Assembly (NCBI GenBank): GCA_017651165.1
Contig: JAGCDH010000004.1
Location: forward strand, 69,096-115,971
DNA from: Bacilli bacterium
Lineage (GTDB): Bacteria; Bacillota_I; Bacilli_A; RFN20; CAG-826
Length of the DNA: 46,876 bases
Reading direction: 5' to 3'
Position 1 is the stretch's first letter; every line of letters starts with the position of its first letter. A model generated the notes under the pieces. It was not told the origin of the DNA and made no database searches. It saw only the letters and a list, made by a program, of their open reading frames with translations. The translations under genes and the position numbers were made by a program. Below, one piece after another: positions 16,533 to 27,100 of the stretch.

Positions 16533-16573
16533 CCTATTAAACATATAGGAAAAGTAGAAAAGAGGAATTAAAC

Positions 16574-17503
16574 ATGAAAGTTTACTCAAAAATAATCGAC
16601 ACAATTGGTGGCACGCCCCTTGTGGAATTACAAAACATTGAAAAGAAATTTAATTTAAAAGCTAGATTATTAGCCAAGGTTGAATCATTTAATCCAGCGG
16701 GTAGTGTGAAAGATCGTATTGCTAAAGCGATGATTGAAGATGCGGAAAAACGTGGATTAATTAATAAAGATACTGTTTTAGTAGAACCAACATCCGGTAA
16801 TACCGGTATTGGCTTAAGCATGGTTGCTGCTTCAAAAGGCATGAGAATCATTCTCACCATGCCAGAGACGATGTCTGTTGAAAGAAGAAATCTTTTGAAA
16901 GCCTATGGCGCGGAATTAGTGTTAACCGAAGGCGCGAAAGGTATGAAAGGTGCTATTGCTAAGGCCGAAGAATTAGCAAAAGAGATTCCTAATTCATTTA
17001 TTCCTTCGCAATTTACAAATCCCGCTAATCCAAACATTCATTATTTAACAACCGGCCCAGAAATCTTTGCAGATTCTGAAGGCAATATTGATTACTTTGT
17101 CGCTGGCGTTGGTACTGGTGGTACCATTTCTGGCACAGGTAATTATTTAAAAGAAAAGAAACCATCAATTAAAGTAGTAGCAGTGGAACCAGAAACTTCT
17201 CCAGTTCTTTCTAAAGGCACACCCGGCCCACATAAGATTCAAGGCATTGGTGCAGGTTTTGTTCCAGATACATTAGACACTAAAGTCTATGATGAAATCA
17301 TCCCAATTTCTAATGAAGAAGCCTTTGAAAAAGGTAGAGAATCAGCGAGAACTGAAGGTTTGTTAATTGGTATCTCTAGTGGCGCTGCTTTAGCAGCGGC
17401 AATCAAGATTGCTCAAAGAGAAGAAAACAAAGGAAAAACAATCGTGGTTCTTTTCCCAGACACTGGTGAAAGATATTTATCCACAGCAATGTTCCAAGAA
17501 TAA
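16574..17503 (+). CDS. cysK: Cysteine synthase (O-acetylserine sulfhydrylase)
   Basis: PLP enzyme making cysteine from O-acetylserine and sulfide. The PLP lysine is Lys46 in PAGSVKDR, the substrate loop TSGNTG is at 73-78, the phosphate loop [10 protein letters not shown] near 176-185, and SSGAA lies near the C-terminus. The length of 309 is typical. An AGAGGA SD precedes the ATG. It has its own promoter, shared back-to-back with the CymR-like gene. In Bacillus CysK is also the sensor partner of CymR, so this gene pair may form a complete cysteine-responsive switch; the second role is inference here. Confidence 0.97.
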   Translation: MKVYSKIIDTIGGTPLVELQNIEKKFNLKARLLAKVESFNPAGSVKDRIAKAMIEDAEKRGLINKDTVLVEPTSGNTGIGLSMVAASKGMRIILTMPETMSVERRNLLKAYGAELVLTEGAKGMKGAIAKAEELAKEIPNSFIPSQFTNPANPNIHYLTTGPEIFADSEGNIDYFVAGVGTGGTISGTGNYLKEKKPSIKVVAVEPETSPVLSKGTPGPHKIQGIGAGFVPDTLDTKVYDEIIPISNEEAFEKGRESARTEGLLIGISSGAALAAAIKIAQREENKGKTIVVLFPDTGERYLSTAMFQE

Positions 17504-17833
17504 TTAGAATTTAATTACAAACACAAACAAAATCATGAGCGTGATATGAATCGCGATACCTAATAAGTTAACCGCGGTGAAATACCAATGCTCTCTTTTT
17601 GTTTTGTGACGGAAGATTAACATTGCGGGATAGCCACCAAAAGCGCCACCAAAGAATGATAAGCCTAATAAAGTCTTTTCTTTCGTGCGGTAAGCCCCTT
17701 TAATGGCTTTCTTTTTATCAATGCGATAAGCAAAGAAAGTAACGATGGATAAAGCAAGTAAATAGGCAGCATAACAAATAACGACTATTTTTCTTGTGCT
17801 CATATGAGCGAGGTTGAAGTCGAGATAAATCAT
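17504..17833 (-). CDS. DUF1294 membrane protein
   Basis: A 109-residue protein of the DUF1294 family, with four hydrophobic segments, the family segment YRIDKKKA after TM1 and the FFGGAFGGYPAM loop followed by HKT. The function of the family is not established. Its stop codon abuts the cysK stop with zero spacing (convergent), and its start overlaps the stop of the upstream phosphopantetheinyl transferase gene by 4 nt, so those two are translated from one mRNA. Confidence 0.85.
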   Translation of the reverse strand: MIYLDFNLAHMSTRKIVVICYAAYLLALSIVTFFAYRIDKKKAIKGAYRTKEKTLLGLSFFGGAFGGYPAMLIFRHKTKREHWYFTAVNLLGIAIHITLMILFVFVIKF

Positions 17834-18432
17834 AATAAGTGTTCAATCCTTTCTGTTTCTATTTCAAATTGTTCGTTAGATTCTCTAGTAATGGAAACAA
17901 TGTGTTTATCAAAGATAAATGTTTGACATTGGTAGTCCTTACCTTTATAAGTCTTTAAACCATTTAATGGAAGGCTAGGTATTTCTTTAACTTTACTAAT
18001 GGAACTACCAATACATTTTATCAAACTTTCTTTCGCGCACCATAAGTAGTAAAAGTCAGTATGTTCTTTTAATAACTTGGCTTCCGCTTCATTAAAGATA
18101 CGGATGAGTGGTGTGAGATTCTTTTCAATGTTTTCTTCAATATCAATACCGATTTCTTTAGTGGATACCGCCATTACTATGTACTTACCAGAATGGGAGA
18201 CGTTGAAATATGGACCATCTTTAAAAAATGGCTTACCCGTGTCATTAAAAAGCAGGGGTTCATTAGATAAAGAATTGATTAAATATGAACTCGCTAAAGA
18301 ACGGATTTGATCAATCTCGTTTTTGTAGCCTAACGCTTTTTCTTTTTGCTTGTCACTGACCCTTTTTAATAACAAGTCTTTATGACGAAAAGCTAGTTCT
18401 GCGTCTAATACAATAAGTCTGACAGTTTCCAT
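17830..18432 (-). CDS. 4'-Phosphopantetheinyl transferase, Sfp type
   Basis: Transfers phosphopantetheine from CoA to a carrier protein serine. Motifs in order: FNVSHS (76-81), GIDIE (95-99; Mg2+ ligands) and WCAKES (131-136; the Trp/Lys/Glu signature). The 200-residue length is near the Sfp class size of about 220. No polyketide or peptide synthase is in the window; the target may be a fatty-acid ACP, which some Firmicutes modify with an Sfp-type enzyme. No SD is present. TTGCAC-16 nt-TAAAAT stands 6 nt before the ATG, a leaderless arrangement. It is divergent from malQ. Confidence 0.9.
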   Translation of the reverse strand: METVRLIVLDAELAFRHKDLLLKRVSDKQKEKALGYKNEIDQIRSLASSYLINSLSNEPLLFNDTGKPFFKDGPYFNVSHSGKYIVMAVSTKEIGIDIEENIEKNLTPLIRIFNEAEAKLLKEHTDFYYLWCAKESLIKCIGSSISKVKEIPSLPLNGLKTYKGKDYQCQTFIFDKHIVSITRESNEQFEIETERIEHLL

Positions 18433-18438
18433 GCATTT

Positions 18439-18466
18439 ATTTTAGTCGATAACCACAAAAGTGCAA
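18439..18466 (-). promoter_or_regulatory. Leaderless-type promoter of the phosphopantetheinyl transferase
   Basis: On the minus strand TTGCAC (18466-18461), 16-nt spacer, TAAAAT (18444-18439), then 6 nt to the ATG at 18432. Confidence 0.6.
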
Positions 18467-18508
18467 TTTATAAACAACTGTTTAGAATTGGTGTAAACTA
18501 ATATTTGT

Positions 18509-19879
18509 ATGATTAAGAAAAATGTTGGTGTCTTACTTCCAGTAGCCTCACTTCCTGGGGACAACGGTATTGGTGATTTCTCAAATTATGCCTATCAATT
18601 CATTGATTGGCTAAAGGAACATCATTATCGCTATTGGCAAGTATTACCATTAAATCCTGTTGGTCCAGGTAATTCTCCATATGTCACTATTTGTAGTGAA
18701 GCCATCGATATCCGTTATATCTGTTTAGCTGATTTAGTGGATATGGGCTTATTAAAGAGAGTTCCAGATCATCATAAGAACACATCACAAATCGACTATG
18801 ATGATGTTTTATCATTTAAAGATAAATATTTAAGAAAAGCCTTTAAGAAAAGTACATATAACTTAGCAAGATTTAAGAAAGAGAATCCATGGAGTGTTCC
18901 TTATGGAAAGTATCTTGTTCTTAAAAAGATTAATAACAATCTTCCATGGAATGAATGGAGTATCTTTGATATTCCAGAAGAATTAAAAAACGAAGCTAAT
19001 TACCATATTTGGTGTCAATATATCGCTTATAAACAATGGAATAAGCTAGTGAGCTACGCTCATAGCGCGCATGTCAGCATTATTGCGGACTGCCCATTCT
19101 ATGTTGGTCTAGATAGTGTTGATTGCTATTTACATCAAGATGAATTCTTACTAGATGAGAATAAACGCCCAACCTTTATCAGTGGTTGCCCACCAGATGC
19201 TTTCTCTGATGATGGTCAAACATGGGGCACTCCAATTTATAACTTCGATAAGATGAGAGAGAATGGTTACTCATTTTTGATTAATCGTATTGGTTTTTTA
19301 AGCAAACACTGCGACATCTTAAGACTCGATCACTTTAGAGCGTTTGATACATATTGCATCATCCCAGCGGAAGATGAAAACGCCAGACGTGGTGAATGGA
19401 AAGTTGGACCACGTTATGAGTTCTTTGATAAATTATATAGACAATATCCAGATATCAAGATTATCGCGGAAGATTTAGGCGATCTCTTTGATAGTGTGCT
19501 TGAACTAAGAGACCACTATAACTTGCCAGGCATGCGTATTATGGAATTCAATATCTTCGATAACATTGAAGAAAGCGATAGAGTGGTGGTTTATCCAGGC
19601 ACACACGATAATCAAACTTTGTTTGGCTGGCTTAAATCATTAAACGAAGACCAGATCAATTTCTTAAAAGAAAAGTTTAATAATCCTCGTAACTTATATA
19701 GAGCTATATTCGACCATATTTGGAATATGAAAAGCTATATAACTATCTTCCAATTACAAGATTTATTGAAATTAGATGATAGAGCGAGAATCAATTTCCC
19801 AGGAACAGTTGGGGCTCACAACTGGAGTTATAAGCTTAAAAGCTTATCCTGGATGAATGATGTCAAATTCGGTCAATAA
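18509..19879 (+). CDS. malQ: 4-Alpha-glucanotransferase (amylomaltase)
   Basis: GH77 enzyme that disproportionates maltodextrins in the cytoplasm. Conserved pieces are SLPGDNGIGDF near the N-terminus, the nucleophile region LRLDHFRAFD with Asp274, the acid/base IIAEDLG with Glu321, and GTHDNQT with Asp367. At 456 residues it is shorter than the usual ~500 but contains all catalytic regions. There is no SD; ACTAAT/TAATAT lies only 4-6 nt before the ATG, so the transcript is probably leaderless or nearly so, though a good -35 box is not evident. It fits the glucan/maltose handling suggested by the ABC ATPase and mutase genes at the window start. Confidence 0.93.
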   Translation: MIKKNVGVLLPVASLPGDNGIGDFSNYAYQFIDWLKEHHYRYWQVLPLNPVGPGNSPYVTICSEAIDIRYICLADLVDMGLLKRVPDHHKNTSQIDYDDVLSFKDKYLRKAFKKSTYNLARFKKENPWSVPYGKYLVLKKINNNLPWNEWSIFDIPEELKNEANYHIWCQYIAYKQWNKLVSYAHSAHVSIIADCPFYVGLDSVDCYLHQDEFLLDENKRPTFISGCPPDAFSDDGQTWGTPIYNFDKMRENGYSFLINRIGFLSKHCDILRLDHFRAFDTYCIIPAEDENARRGEWKVGPRYEFFDKLYRQYPDIKIIAEDLGDLFDSVLELRDHYNLPGMRIMEFNIFDNIEESDRVVVYPGTHDNQTLFGWLKSLNEDQINFLKEKFNNPRNLYRAIFDHIWNMKSYITIFQLQDLLKLDDRARINFPGTVGAHNWSYKLKSLSWMNDVKFGQ

Positions 19880-19951
19880 GATTAATTACATTTGATATAT
19901 AGGTGTAACAACCGGTTTTATAAAATAAAAAGAGGGGTGATATAATCTCGT

Positions 19952-19998
19952 TGTTGTGAAAAAGATTAAAAGCAAATCTCTTTTTTGTTTTTACAACA
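19952..19998 (+). terminator. Long imperfect hairpin with T run after malQ
   Basis: The inner stem AGATT/AATCT (19963-19967/19975-19979) is followed by TTTTTTGTTTTT, enclosed by an outer stem TGTTGT/ACAACA (19952-19957/19993-19998). It could end the malQ transcript. A TATAAT at 19941-19946 upstream would instead make it an attenuator in the leader of the phosphoesterase gene. Confidence 0.55.
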
Positions 19999-20023
19999 TA
20001 GTAATTTAGAAAGGAAATATTGT

Positions 20024-21148
20024 ATGACCAAAAAGACAAGATTATTACCTTTGATAGTCGTGCCATTTTGCTTAACAAGCTGTGGCAAAGTCGTCAAGTA
20101 TGAAGATAACTTGGAAAAATACGTCTTTAAGATGGATTACCATAAAAACTTCAACATCTTGCAATTGACCGACATTCACTGGAATATCAATTCCTCAACC
20201 TATGAATCCAAGAGATACATGGATAAGGTGTTAAAGGAAGCCTATGAACATACTGGCCATCAACTTGATTTAGTTGAATTAACAGGTGACATGTTCATGC
20301 TTTCAAATTCATTTGAAGTAACAGACTTCGTCAAATATTTCGAAAAGAAATCAGAAGAATACGGATTTAAATACGCGGCTATTTGGGGTAACCATGACCG
20401 TCATGGTTTATATCATCCAAATTGGTTAGCGAATCAATTTAGAAAAGCAAAGAACTGCTTCTACTACGAACCAAATGACAATCTTTATGGTAGAAGTAAT
20501 TTCATGATTAACTTAGTGGACGCTACTGATAAAACCACCGTTAAATGGCAAATTGCCAACTTAGACTCTGGCGCATCATTCTCAGAATCACCATTATCCC
20601 CATTCAGAGATTACGATTACATTCGTAAAGATCAAACAGAGTGGTGGGTCGCAGAACACGCTGCTGCAGGTGAAAGCGTTCCAGGTATTGCTTATTATCA
20701 CATCCCACAAGATGAGAATTTAAAACTTTATAACAATCGTGCAGCTTATAAAAATAAGTTCTTTAAATTAGAAGACTTCGCAGACAATGGAAATGAAGAA
20801 TATGCTTCTGACTTCCTTGATGTGGCAAAGACTCATAATTTAAAAGGCGCATTCATGGGTCACGCTCATAACGTTGACTGGACAGTTCAATGGGATGACT
20901 TAGTAGTGGGTTTAGGTGTTAAAACCGGCATTGAACTCTATTACGCGCACATCAATACCAATAGTACAGATCCTGCTATGCAAGAAGGTTTAGCCTCTGT
21001 TGGTATTACCGAAAACTTTGATTTAATTGGTGCTTCTTTAGTCACCATTACTGATGAAAACGATAATATCGAAGGCAAGTTCGATTTAGAGCATTTATAT
21101 TTAAATGAAAGGGCTACTAACGATTTCGTTAGTTGGGTGAAATTCTAA
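20024..21148 (+). CDS. Lipoprotein calcineurin-like metallophosphoesterase
   Basis: A 374-residue lipoprotein with a type II signal peptide (basic N-terminus, hydrophobic core, lipobox LTSC with Cys20). The mature part holds the metallophosphoesterase motifs in order: LTDIHWN, TGDMF, WGNHDRHG, a His in YYHIP and GHAHNVD, so both metal sites appear complete. It acts on the outer face of the membrane on a phosphoester I cannot name. I chose ATG 20024, which has AAGGAAA upstream, rather than an ATG 39 nt earlier that would spoil the signal peptide. The next gene overlaps its stop codon (TAATG), so they are coupled. Confidence 0.88.
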   Translation: MTKKTRLLPLIVVPFCLTSCGKVVKYEDNLEKYVFKMDYHKNFNILQLTDIHWNINSSTYESKRYMDKVLKEAYEHTGHQLDLVELTGDMFMLSNSFEVTDFVKYFEKKSEEYGFKYAAIWGNHDRHGLYHPNWLANQFRKAKNCFYYEPNDNLYGRSNFMINLVDATDKTTVKWQIANLDSGASFSESPLSPFRDYDYIRKDQTEWWVAEHAAAGESVPGIAYYHIPQDENLKLYNNRAAYKNKFFKLEDFADNGNEEYASDFLDVAKTHNLKGAFMGHAHNVDWTVQWDDLVVGLGVKTGIELYYAHINTNSTDPAMQEGLASVGITENFDLIGASLVTITDENDNIEGKFDLEHLYLNERATNDFVSWVKF

Positions 21149-22173
21149 TGAAAAAGTTTTTTAGTAAAGAGAATTTTATTTTCTCAACCTTCGATAAAAA
21201 TCAAAGAAAGCAATCTTTGATTATTTCCCTTGCTCTTATCGTTTTCTTCGTATTTTCAGCATATACATTCCTTAATGCGATGTATGCCTTTGCGGACTGC
21301 ATTGGTTCAATCGTCTGTGGTTCTATGGACTCCGCATTAAGAGATGCGACAAGATCATTACCACTCTTCTTATCATGCTTCATGTCTATTTGGGCAATGT
21401 TACTTTTCCAAGCCGCATTTAGAAATGTTAATGATCAAAAGAGAGTCAGATCCTTAAAGAAAAACGCCATTGCTTTATTAGCGTTTGCCGGCGTTAACTT
21501 AGTGGCTATTATCATTATGTTGGTAATGGGTAAATTCCACTCCATCGTGGAAGGTGCCCCATCTCCTTTATATCCACTTGATTCCATTCTTTATTCGCTT
21601 ATCTTTGTAGCGTTAGGCATCTTCACATTAGTGTATCTTAAGAAGTTTCAAGAAAAACTTCCATTTGCCTTACCACAAAGAGGTGAAGTTGTTAAAAAGG
21701 CAAGGGGCGTGTATTGCGTTTTCGTATCCTTCTGGATGCTAATCGCTTGCTTCTCATTTGCTTGCTTCTCAATCGGTTTATTCATTACCGACTTTGAACA
21801 TTACTTCTTCTTCGCGTTAGCACTTACCTTAGTGTATTGGACAAACGTCTTATTCTTTGGCGTTTGGGAATTCTACTATAATGAGCTCAAAGAAGAAAAG
21901 AAGAAAGAATTCCTCTTACCATTAGCCATCTGCGGTTTAGTTGTTGCAGTTTTGATGGTGGCAATTTATATGATTGCGTTAGCCACAAACTTAGACGCAC
22001 CAAGTAACTTTGGCTTTGGCACATTACCAATCGCCTTTACTGCGAGTGTTAATATCGCCACATTGGTGGTGGTCTTCACACCTGTTATCGTCTCTGTCAC
22101 AGCCTTAATCAAAGGTTTGTTAAAGAGAAAAGGGACTAAAGCTTCTTCGGAAGAAGAGAAACCACAAGAGTAG
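21148..22173 (+). CDS. Polytopic membrane protein of unknown function
   Basis: A 341-residue protein with about eight hydrophobic segments and a Glu-rich C-terminal tail (EEEKPQE). I do not recognise a family. The start overlaps the upstream stop as TAATG; an in-frame ATG at 21133 would lie inside the phosphoesterase gene and is less likely. Tight coupling to a secreted phosphoesterase hints at a joint role at the membrane, which is only inference. Its 3' end overlaps the convergent bioY gene by 38 nt. Confidence 0.75.
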   Translation: MKKFFSKENFIFSTFDKNQRKQSLIISLALIVFFVFSAYTFLNAMYAFADCIGSIVCGSMDSALRDATRSLPLFLSCFMSIWAMLLFQAAFRNVNDQKRVRSLKKNAIALLAFAGVNLVAIIIMLVMGKFHSIVEGAPSPLYPLDSILYSLIFVALGIFTLVYLKKFQEKLPFALPQRGEVVKKARGVYCVFVSFWMLIACFSFACFSIGLFITDFEHYFFFALALTLVYWTNVLFFGVWEFYYNELKEEKKKEFLLPLAICGLVVAVLMVAIYMIALATNLDAPSNFGFGTLPIAFTASVNIATLVVVFTPVIVSVTALIKGLLKRKGTKASSEEEKPQE

Positions 22174-22651
22174 CGATAATAATCTTCGCTATATCGAAAG
22201 GAATATAAGGCACTACTGCAACAAGTAGTGCTTTCTTTAGATCTAAATGGAGATAGAACGCTAAAAATAGTGTGCCAATTAAATAGCAAATAACTAAACC
22301 AACAAAGCAAGCAATGCCCATTCTGATGAATTGGTTTTTAATTCTGAGTTTATTTAGAAAATAAATAGGCACTACAATCACTACGAATGAGATTACAAAA
22401 CCAAATGTCGGCGTGATACCCGCACGGAAACCAGCGTAGATAGGCATGAATAATCCAAGTAATAAATATAGCCCTGTAACAATAATTGCATCAAAAACAG
22501 AAATGGATGTTAAAACGATGATAAATACCATCAATAATTGAAGTGATACTTTGACGTTATCTCCTAATGGTAAAGAGAACATTCCTATGATGCATAGGAG
22601 AGCGAGCATAATTGCATTTCTAGTGATTCTTTTGACCGTTAATGAATTCAT
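22136..22651 (-). CDS. bioY: BioY-family biotin transporter (ECF S component)
   Basis: A 171-residue membrane protein with six hydrophobic segments and the BioY features PTFGFVISF in the middle and PYIPFDIAK near the C-terminus (family form P-F-I-P-x-D-x-x-K). It binds biotin and, with the shared ECF T and A subunits (not in this window), imports it. No biotin synthesis gene is nearby, in line with biotin auxotrophy. The ATG is only one base after GAGG, too close for a normal SD. It is convergent with, and overlaps, the preceding membrane protein. Confidence 0.88.
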   Translation of the reverse strand: MNSLTVKRITRNAIMLALLCIIGMFSLPLGDNVKVSLQLLMVFIIVLTSISVFDAIIVTGLYLLLGLFMPIYAGFRAGITPTFGFVISFVVIVVPIYFLNKLRIKNQFIRMGIACFVGLVICYLIGTLFLAFYLHLDLKKALLVAVVPYIPFDIAKIIIATLVVSLLPKKL

Positions 22652-22734
22652 ACCTCACTTATTTTACTCTTATCTTGGAAAATGTATCTTTTTATGTTCA
22701 CCTTTTTGATGTTTTGTTATAATAAACGTTAGGT

Positions 22735-24108
22735 ATGACCTCTCGTTATCTACTCATAAAACACTTGTCGTTAGGATTCGGGGTGTTGCTTAAAAGGGAA
22801 AACGCTGATATCGGTAGAATCTATTTCGCCGAAACCCGTCAGGTAAAATCAGTCATCCTTTCGCATCCTTATCTTTCTGTTGCGGATAATCTTACGTTAA
22901 GTAAGTTTGTTTCTTTAGGTTTATACGAAGGTTTATTCGAAGAACAAAGCAAAGAAAACGCTCAAGAATATCTTGATAACCATATCAAAGATATGCACGT
23001 CAGTGAAAACGAATGTTATGGATCAATCGTTGGTAAACACGAGTATTCTTTTAGAATTACCATCGATTCCAACGCTTTTATCAATCTTTCTTGTACATGC
23101 CCTTATAACGGCCTTTGTAAGCATTTATATGCGATATTCGTGAGTATGCATAAACTCATCAACCCAAAAGCGGGTGATGAAAAACAAGTCAGTGCTTCTT
23201 CCACGAATGAATTTAAAGACGCTTTAGAAAGATTCTTATATGTGAGAAGCGCAGAGAATATCTCTTTGGTGAGCAAATTATCTTATCAATTAGTTAATGA
23301 ACAAAAGATCCAGTTATTTATTGAAACATTACTACCTTTCTATCAAAGAGGGCAATATAAAGCGCGTGTCATTTCTGATATATTAGCGCCACTTTATTTC
23401 TCTAACAAAAACAAAGAAGCCTTTAATAAAATTAAAGAAAGTGCTTCTGATGGCTTAGTTACCATGCTTAATGAAGCGGAAAACTATTATCAAAATACTT
23501 TATTCAAAGAATACGAAAGAAAAGCCGGTGACACAAAGAAGGCCAATCTCTATCACATTCTTTTAACGCCAGATTGTAACGCTTTAGCGGCATTATTAAA
23601 GCACGCTGAAGATAATTATTCCGAAGAAAGATTAGCCAGCCAAGTAATGGTGGAATATCTCAAATACCAAGACTTAACAATTGAAGATATCATCACCTTA
23701 AAGAATTGTTATTTGTTCCAAATGAATCATCGTTATTACGTTAACGATTTATTAAATAGCCCTCTTAAGAATAGATTAAGTGGTTATCTCTTATTCTTTG
23801 ATGAATTACCACTTGATGAGAATAAGATTAAACAAATTCCTCTTAACTATTTCTTAAAAGTAGCGCCTTATAGCAACGATAAGAGCCACTATATCCAAAT
23901 TGCTTATTCTAATTTTGATCAACTCAAAGAAGAAGATATGGATTCCTTTGTGGAATTGCTCGTTGGTATTTGTTTACAGCACGAATATGTCGATGAAAGA
24001 ACTATTCGTTTAACTATTGAATTAAGCAAGAAGGTTCCACACTCTTCGTTTATAAACGAATTAGTGGAAAACAATATTAGGAGACCGAAGAAAAGTAAGG
24101 CTTATTAG
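22735..24108 (+). CDS. SWIM zinc-finger protein (YwqB-like)
   Basis: A 457-residue cytoplasmic protein with a SWIM domain: Cys120, Cys122, Cys128 and His130 (C-x-C-x5-C-x-H). The rest is helical with no recognised domain. It sits 2 nt upstream of a SNF2 helicase gene, the same pairing as ywqB-ywqA in Bacillus subtilis, whose function is poorly defined. SWIM domains bind DNA or protein, so this may be the loading or specificity partner of the helicase. TATAAT (22718-22723) lies 11 nt before the ATG, implying a leader of only about five bases and no usable SD. Confidence 0.85.
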   Translation: MTSRYLLIKHLSLGFGVLLKRENADIGRIYFAETRQVKSVILSHPYLSVADNLTLSKFVSLGLYEGLFEEQSKENAQEYLDNHIKDMHVSENECYGSIVGKHEYSFRITIDSNAFINLSCTCPYNGLCKHLYAIFVSMHKLINPKAGDEKQVSASSTNEFKDALERFLYVRSAENISLVSKLSYQLVNEQKIQLFIETLLPFYQRGQYKARVISDILAPLYFSNKNKEAFNKIKESASDGLVTMLNEAENYYQNTLFKEYERKAGDTKKANLYHILLTPDCNALAALLKHAEDNYSEERLASQVMVEYLKYQDLTIEDIITLKNCYLFQMNHRYYVNDLLNSPLKNRLSGYLLFFDELPLDENKIKQIPLNYFLKVAPYSNDKSHYIQIAYSNFDQLKEEDMDSFVELLVGICLQHEYVDERTIRLTIELSKKVPHSSFINELVENNIRRPKKSKAY

Positions 24109-24110
24109 TT

Positions 24111-27100
24111 ATGGATATCTATGAGTTATTAAAGCATTACGAATTAGAATCACTTAGCGAAAAAGAACAAGAACTATTCGCTTACTTTTCTTATAGCTAC
24201 AGCATTGAAAATGATGAGAACAATCATCCAGTTTTCTTCATTAGATTATTTACTAGAGCCACACGTATTAATGTGATTGAATTCTCTATCTCTTACAAAG
24301 GAAATATTGGGTACGTGTGTCATATTTGCCGTGAAAAAGAGCCTTGTAATCACTTTAGAATTCTCGTCACAAAACTCTTAAAAGAAGAGAAGGAACAATT
24401 AAAAGCCATCAGTCAAAGATTTGCGTTTGAAATCTCTGATGTTGATAGAAGAGAACAACAATCCGCTTTTGATTATGAAATCGAAGAAGTATTTAAAAAG
24501 ATTAGAAAAGAAGATATTGCTAATGCGTCTACAAAGGCGAGATTAAAAATCTATTTAGAAGACACAAGATTCTCTTATAGTGTTAATCTCACCATTGCCA
24601 AAGGCAAAGAATACAAAATTCCATCTATTGATAGGTTTTTAGCGAGATTTGATAACGAAGAAGAATTCCGTTATGGTAAGGACTTAACTTTAGTCCATCG
24701 TTTATCTTCATTTGATCAAGTTAGCCAAAGACTAATTAAGATTCTCGTAGAACATGAATCCAATTCATTCATTGATTTGAAGAACGAAGAATCTTTATTG
24801 TTCTTAGATGAATTATTAGATGCGCTTAAAGATGATTATTTGTATATCAATAGCGAAGTCTATCATGTCGATAAAGAACCGATGGATGTTAAGATTCTTG
24901 TGAAAGGTGATTATTCATTAGAAGTTAAAGGCCTTATTAAAGGCTTTATTCCATTATCTAGAAACTACTACATCTGTAAATCCGCGAATGAAATTAAACC
25001 AATTACTAACAATACTTATGTTAACTATCTCGTGGATTCCGCGCTTCAATATCCGTTAAGTACAGTCAGAAATAGCTTTGATAACTTCAAATATTCGTTC
25101 TTTGAAAAGTATCCAGAATATTTTGAATTGTCTGAAGAAATTGAAAAAGAAATGCATATGTCCGCTTTAAAAATTAAAGCATACTTTGATTATGATAGAG
25201 AAAATCTCTATGAAAAGACTGTTTATTATAAAAACGATGAAGAAGTAGATCCTTCATCCATTACCAACTTCTACGAAGTTTCACAATTAAAACATTATCA
25301 AGAAATACTCGCTGATTATGGTTTCTTTGAACATGTCTTAACCGATGGTGGACTAGTTTGGGATTTCTTGAATAGCACATTGGATAATCTAAGAGCGGTA
25401 GCGGAAGTCTACTTCTCCAAAGAACTTGAAAACCGCAACACATCATCGTTTATTTCCCCTAATATCAGTATTAAGAAAGAGGGCTCGATGTTAGAGGTCC
25501 TCGTGGATTCTTCCATCTATAGCGATGAAGAACTCAAAGCCATCCTTGTTGGATTAAAACGCAAAAAGAAATTCGTCAAGATTGGTGATAGTTTTATCAA
25601 CCTATTTAATGAAGAAACTAAATCATTTTATGATTTAGCAAAAGACTTTGATTTAATCAAAGAGAATAGTTTAAGTAAGAAAAAAGAAGTGCCTTTATAC
25701 TATGCCTTCAAAGCTTATGGCAAAGACAATTCCTTCTTATCAATGGATTCATATATCGATGATGTCTTCACTGATTTAAAGAACTTCTCAGATAACAAAA
25801 CTGAGATTCCGAAGATTAACGGCGAACTTCGTCCATACCAAGTCGATGGTGTGAAGTGGTTATTAACACTTTATAAGTATTCATTAGGCGGTATCCTTGC
25901 TGATGATATGGGTCTTGGTAAAACTATTGAAACTATTGCGTTCATCAACGCCATTAAAGCGGATAAACCAATCCTTATTGTCTCTCCAAAATCCTTAGTG
26001 TTTAACTGGGTTAGTGAATTCAATAAATTCGCAAAGGACATACCCGTGTATGCAATTTTAGGCACAGTTGAAGAAAGAAAAATGATAATTAAGAAGATCA
26101 AAAACGATAAATTTGGTGTATATTTCATCAGTTATGATTCTCTAAGAAACGAATATGAAAACCTCACCGAATTCACTTTTGATGTGGTTATCTTAGACGA
26201 AGCACAATTCATTAAGAATATGCACGCTAAAAAGACCAATGCTGTTAAGCAAATTAATGCCTTACATACAATCGCTTTAACTGGTACTCCAATTGAAAAT
26301 AACATCTATGATTTGTGGAGTATCTTTGATTTCTTAATGCCACATTATTTATTGGATTATGAAGACTTCAAAGATTCATATGAGAATAACGACGAATATG
26401 TGAAGATTGTCAAAGACAAAGTCGCTCCATTCATCTTAAGAAGAAGAAAAGAAGATGTCTTAAAAGACTTACCGGAAAAATTCGAAGTCATTGTGACTAC
26501 AGAAATGAGCCCAGAACAAAGAAAACTTTATGATGCTTTCCGCCTTAAAGCCAAAGAACAACTCAAGTCTTCAGAAGGTGGTTCTAAAGTTATGGAAGTC
26601 TTATCAATCATTACTAGACTTAGACAAATCTGTGTTGATCCTGCAACATTTGTTGATAACTTTGAAGGTGAATCCGGCAAGATTACCATGCTCAAAGAGA
26701 TTATTGAAAGAAGAATGGCGGAAGGTCATAGATTCTTAATCTTCTCACAATTTGTGTCCGCTCTTAACATAGTTAAGGAAGAGATTGAAAAGATGGGCAT
26801 TAAGTACTTTATGATTACTGGTGATACATCCGCTAAAGACAGATTAAAAATCTGCAATGAATTCAATAAAAACGAAGATTATAAGATTGTTCTCATCTCC
26901 TTAAAAGCCGGTGGTACAGGTCTCAACTTAGTTGGCGCCGATGTTGTCGTACACCTTGACCCATGGTGGAACTACTCCGCTCAAAATCAAGCTAGTGATA
27001 GAGCACACCGCATTGGTCAAACTAGAACTGTTGAAGTTATTAAACTTATTGCTGAAAATTCCATCGAAGAAAGAGTGGTTTCTCTTCAAGACGAAAAGAA

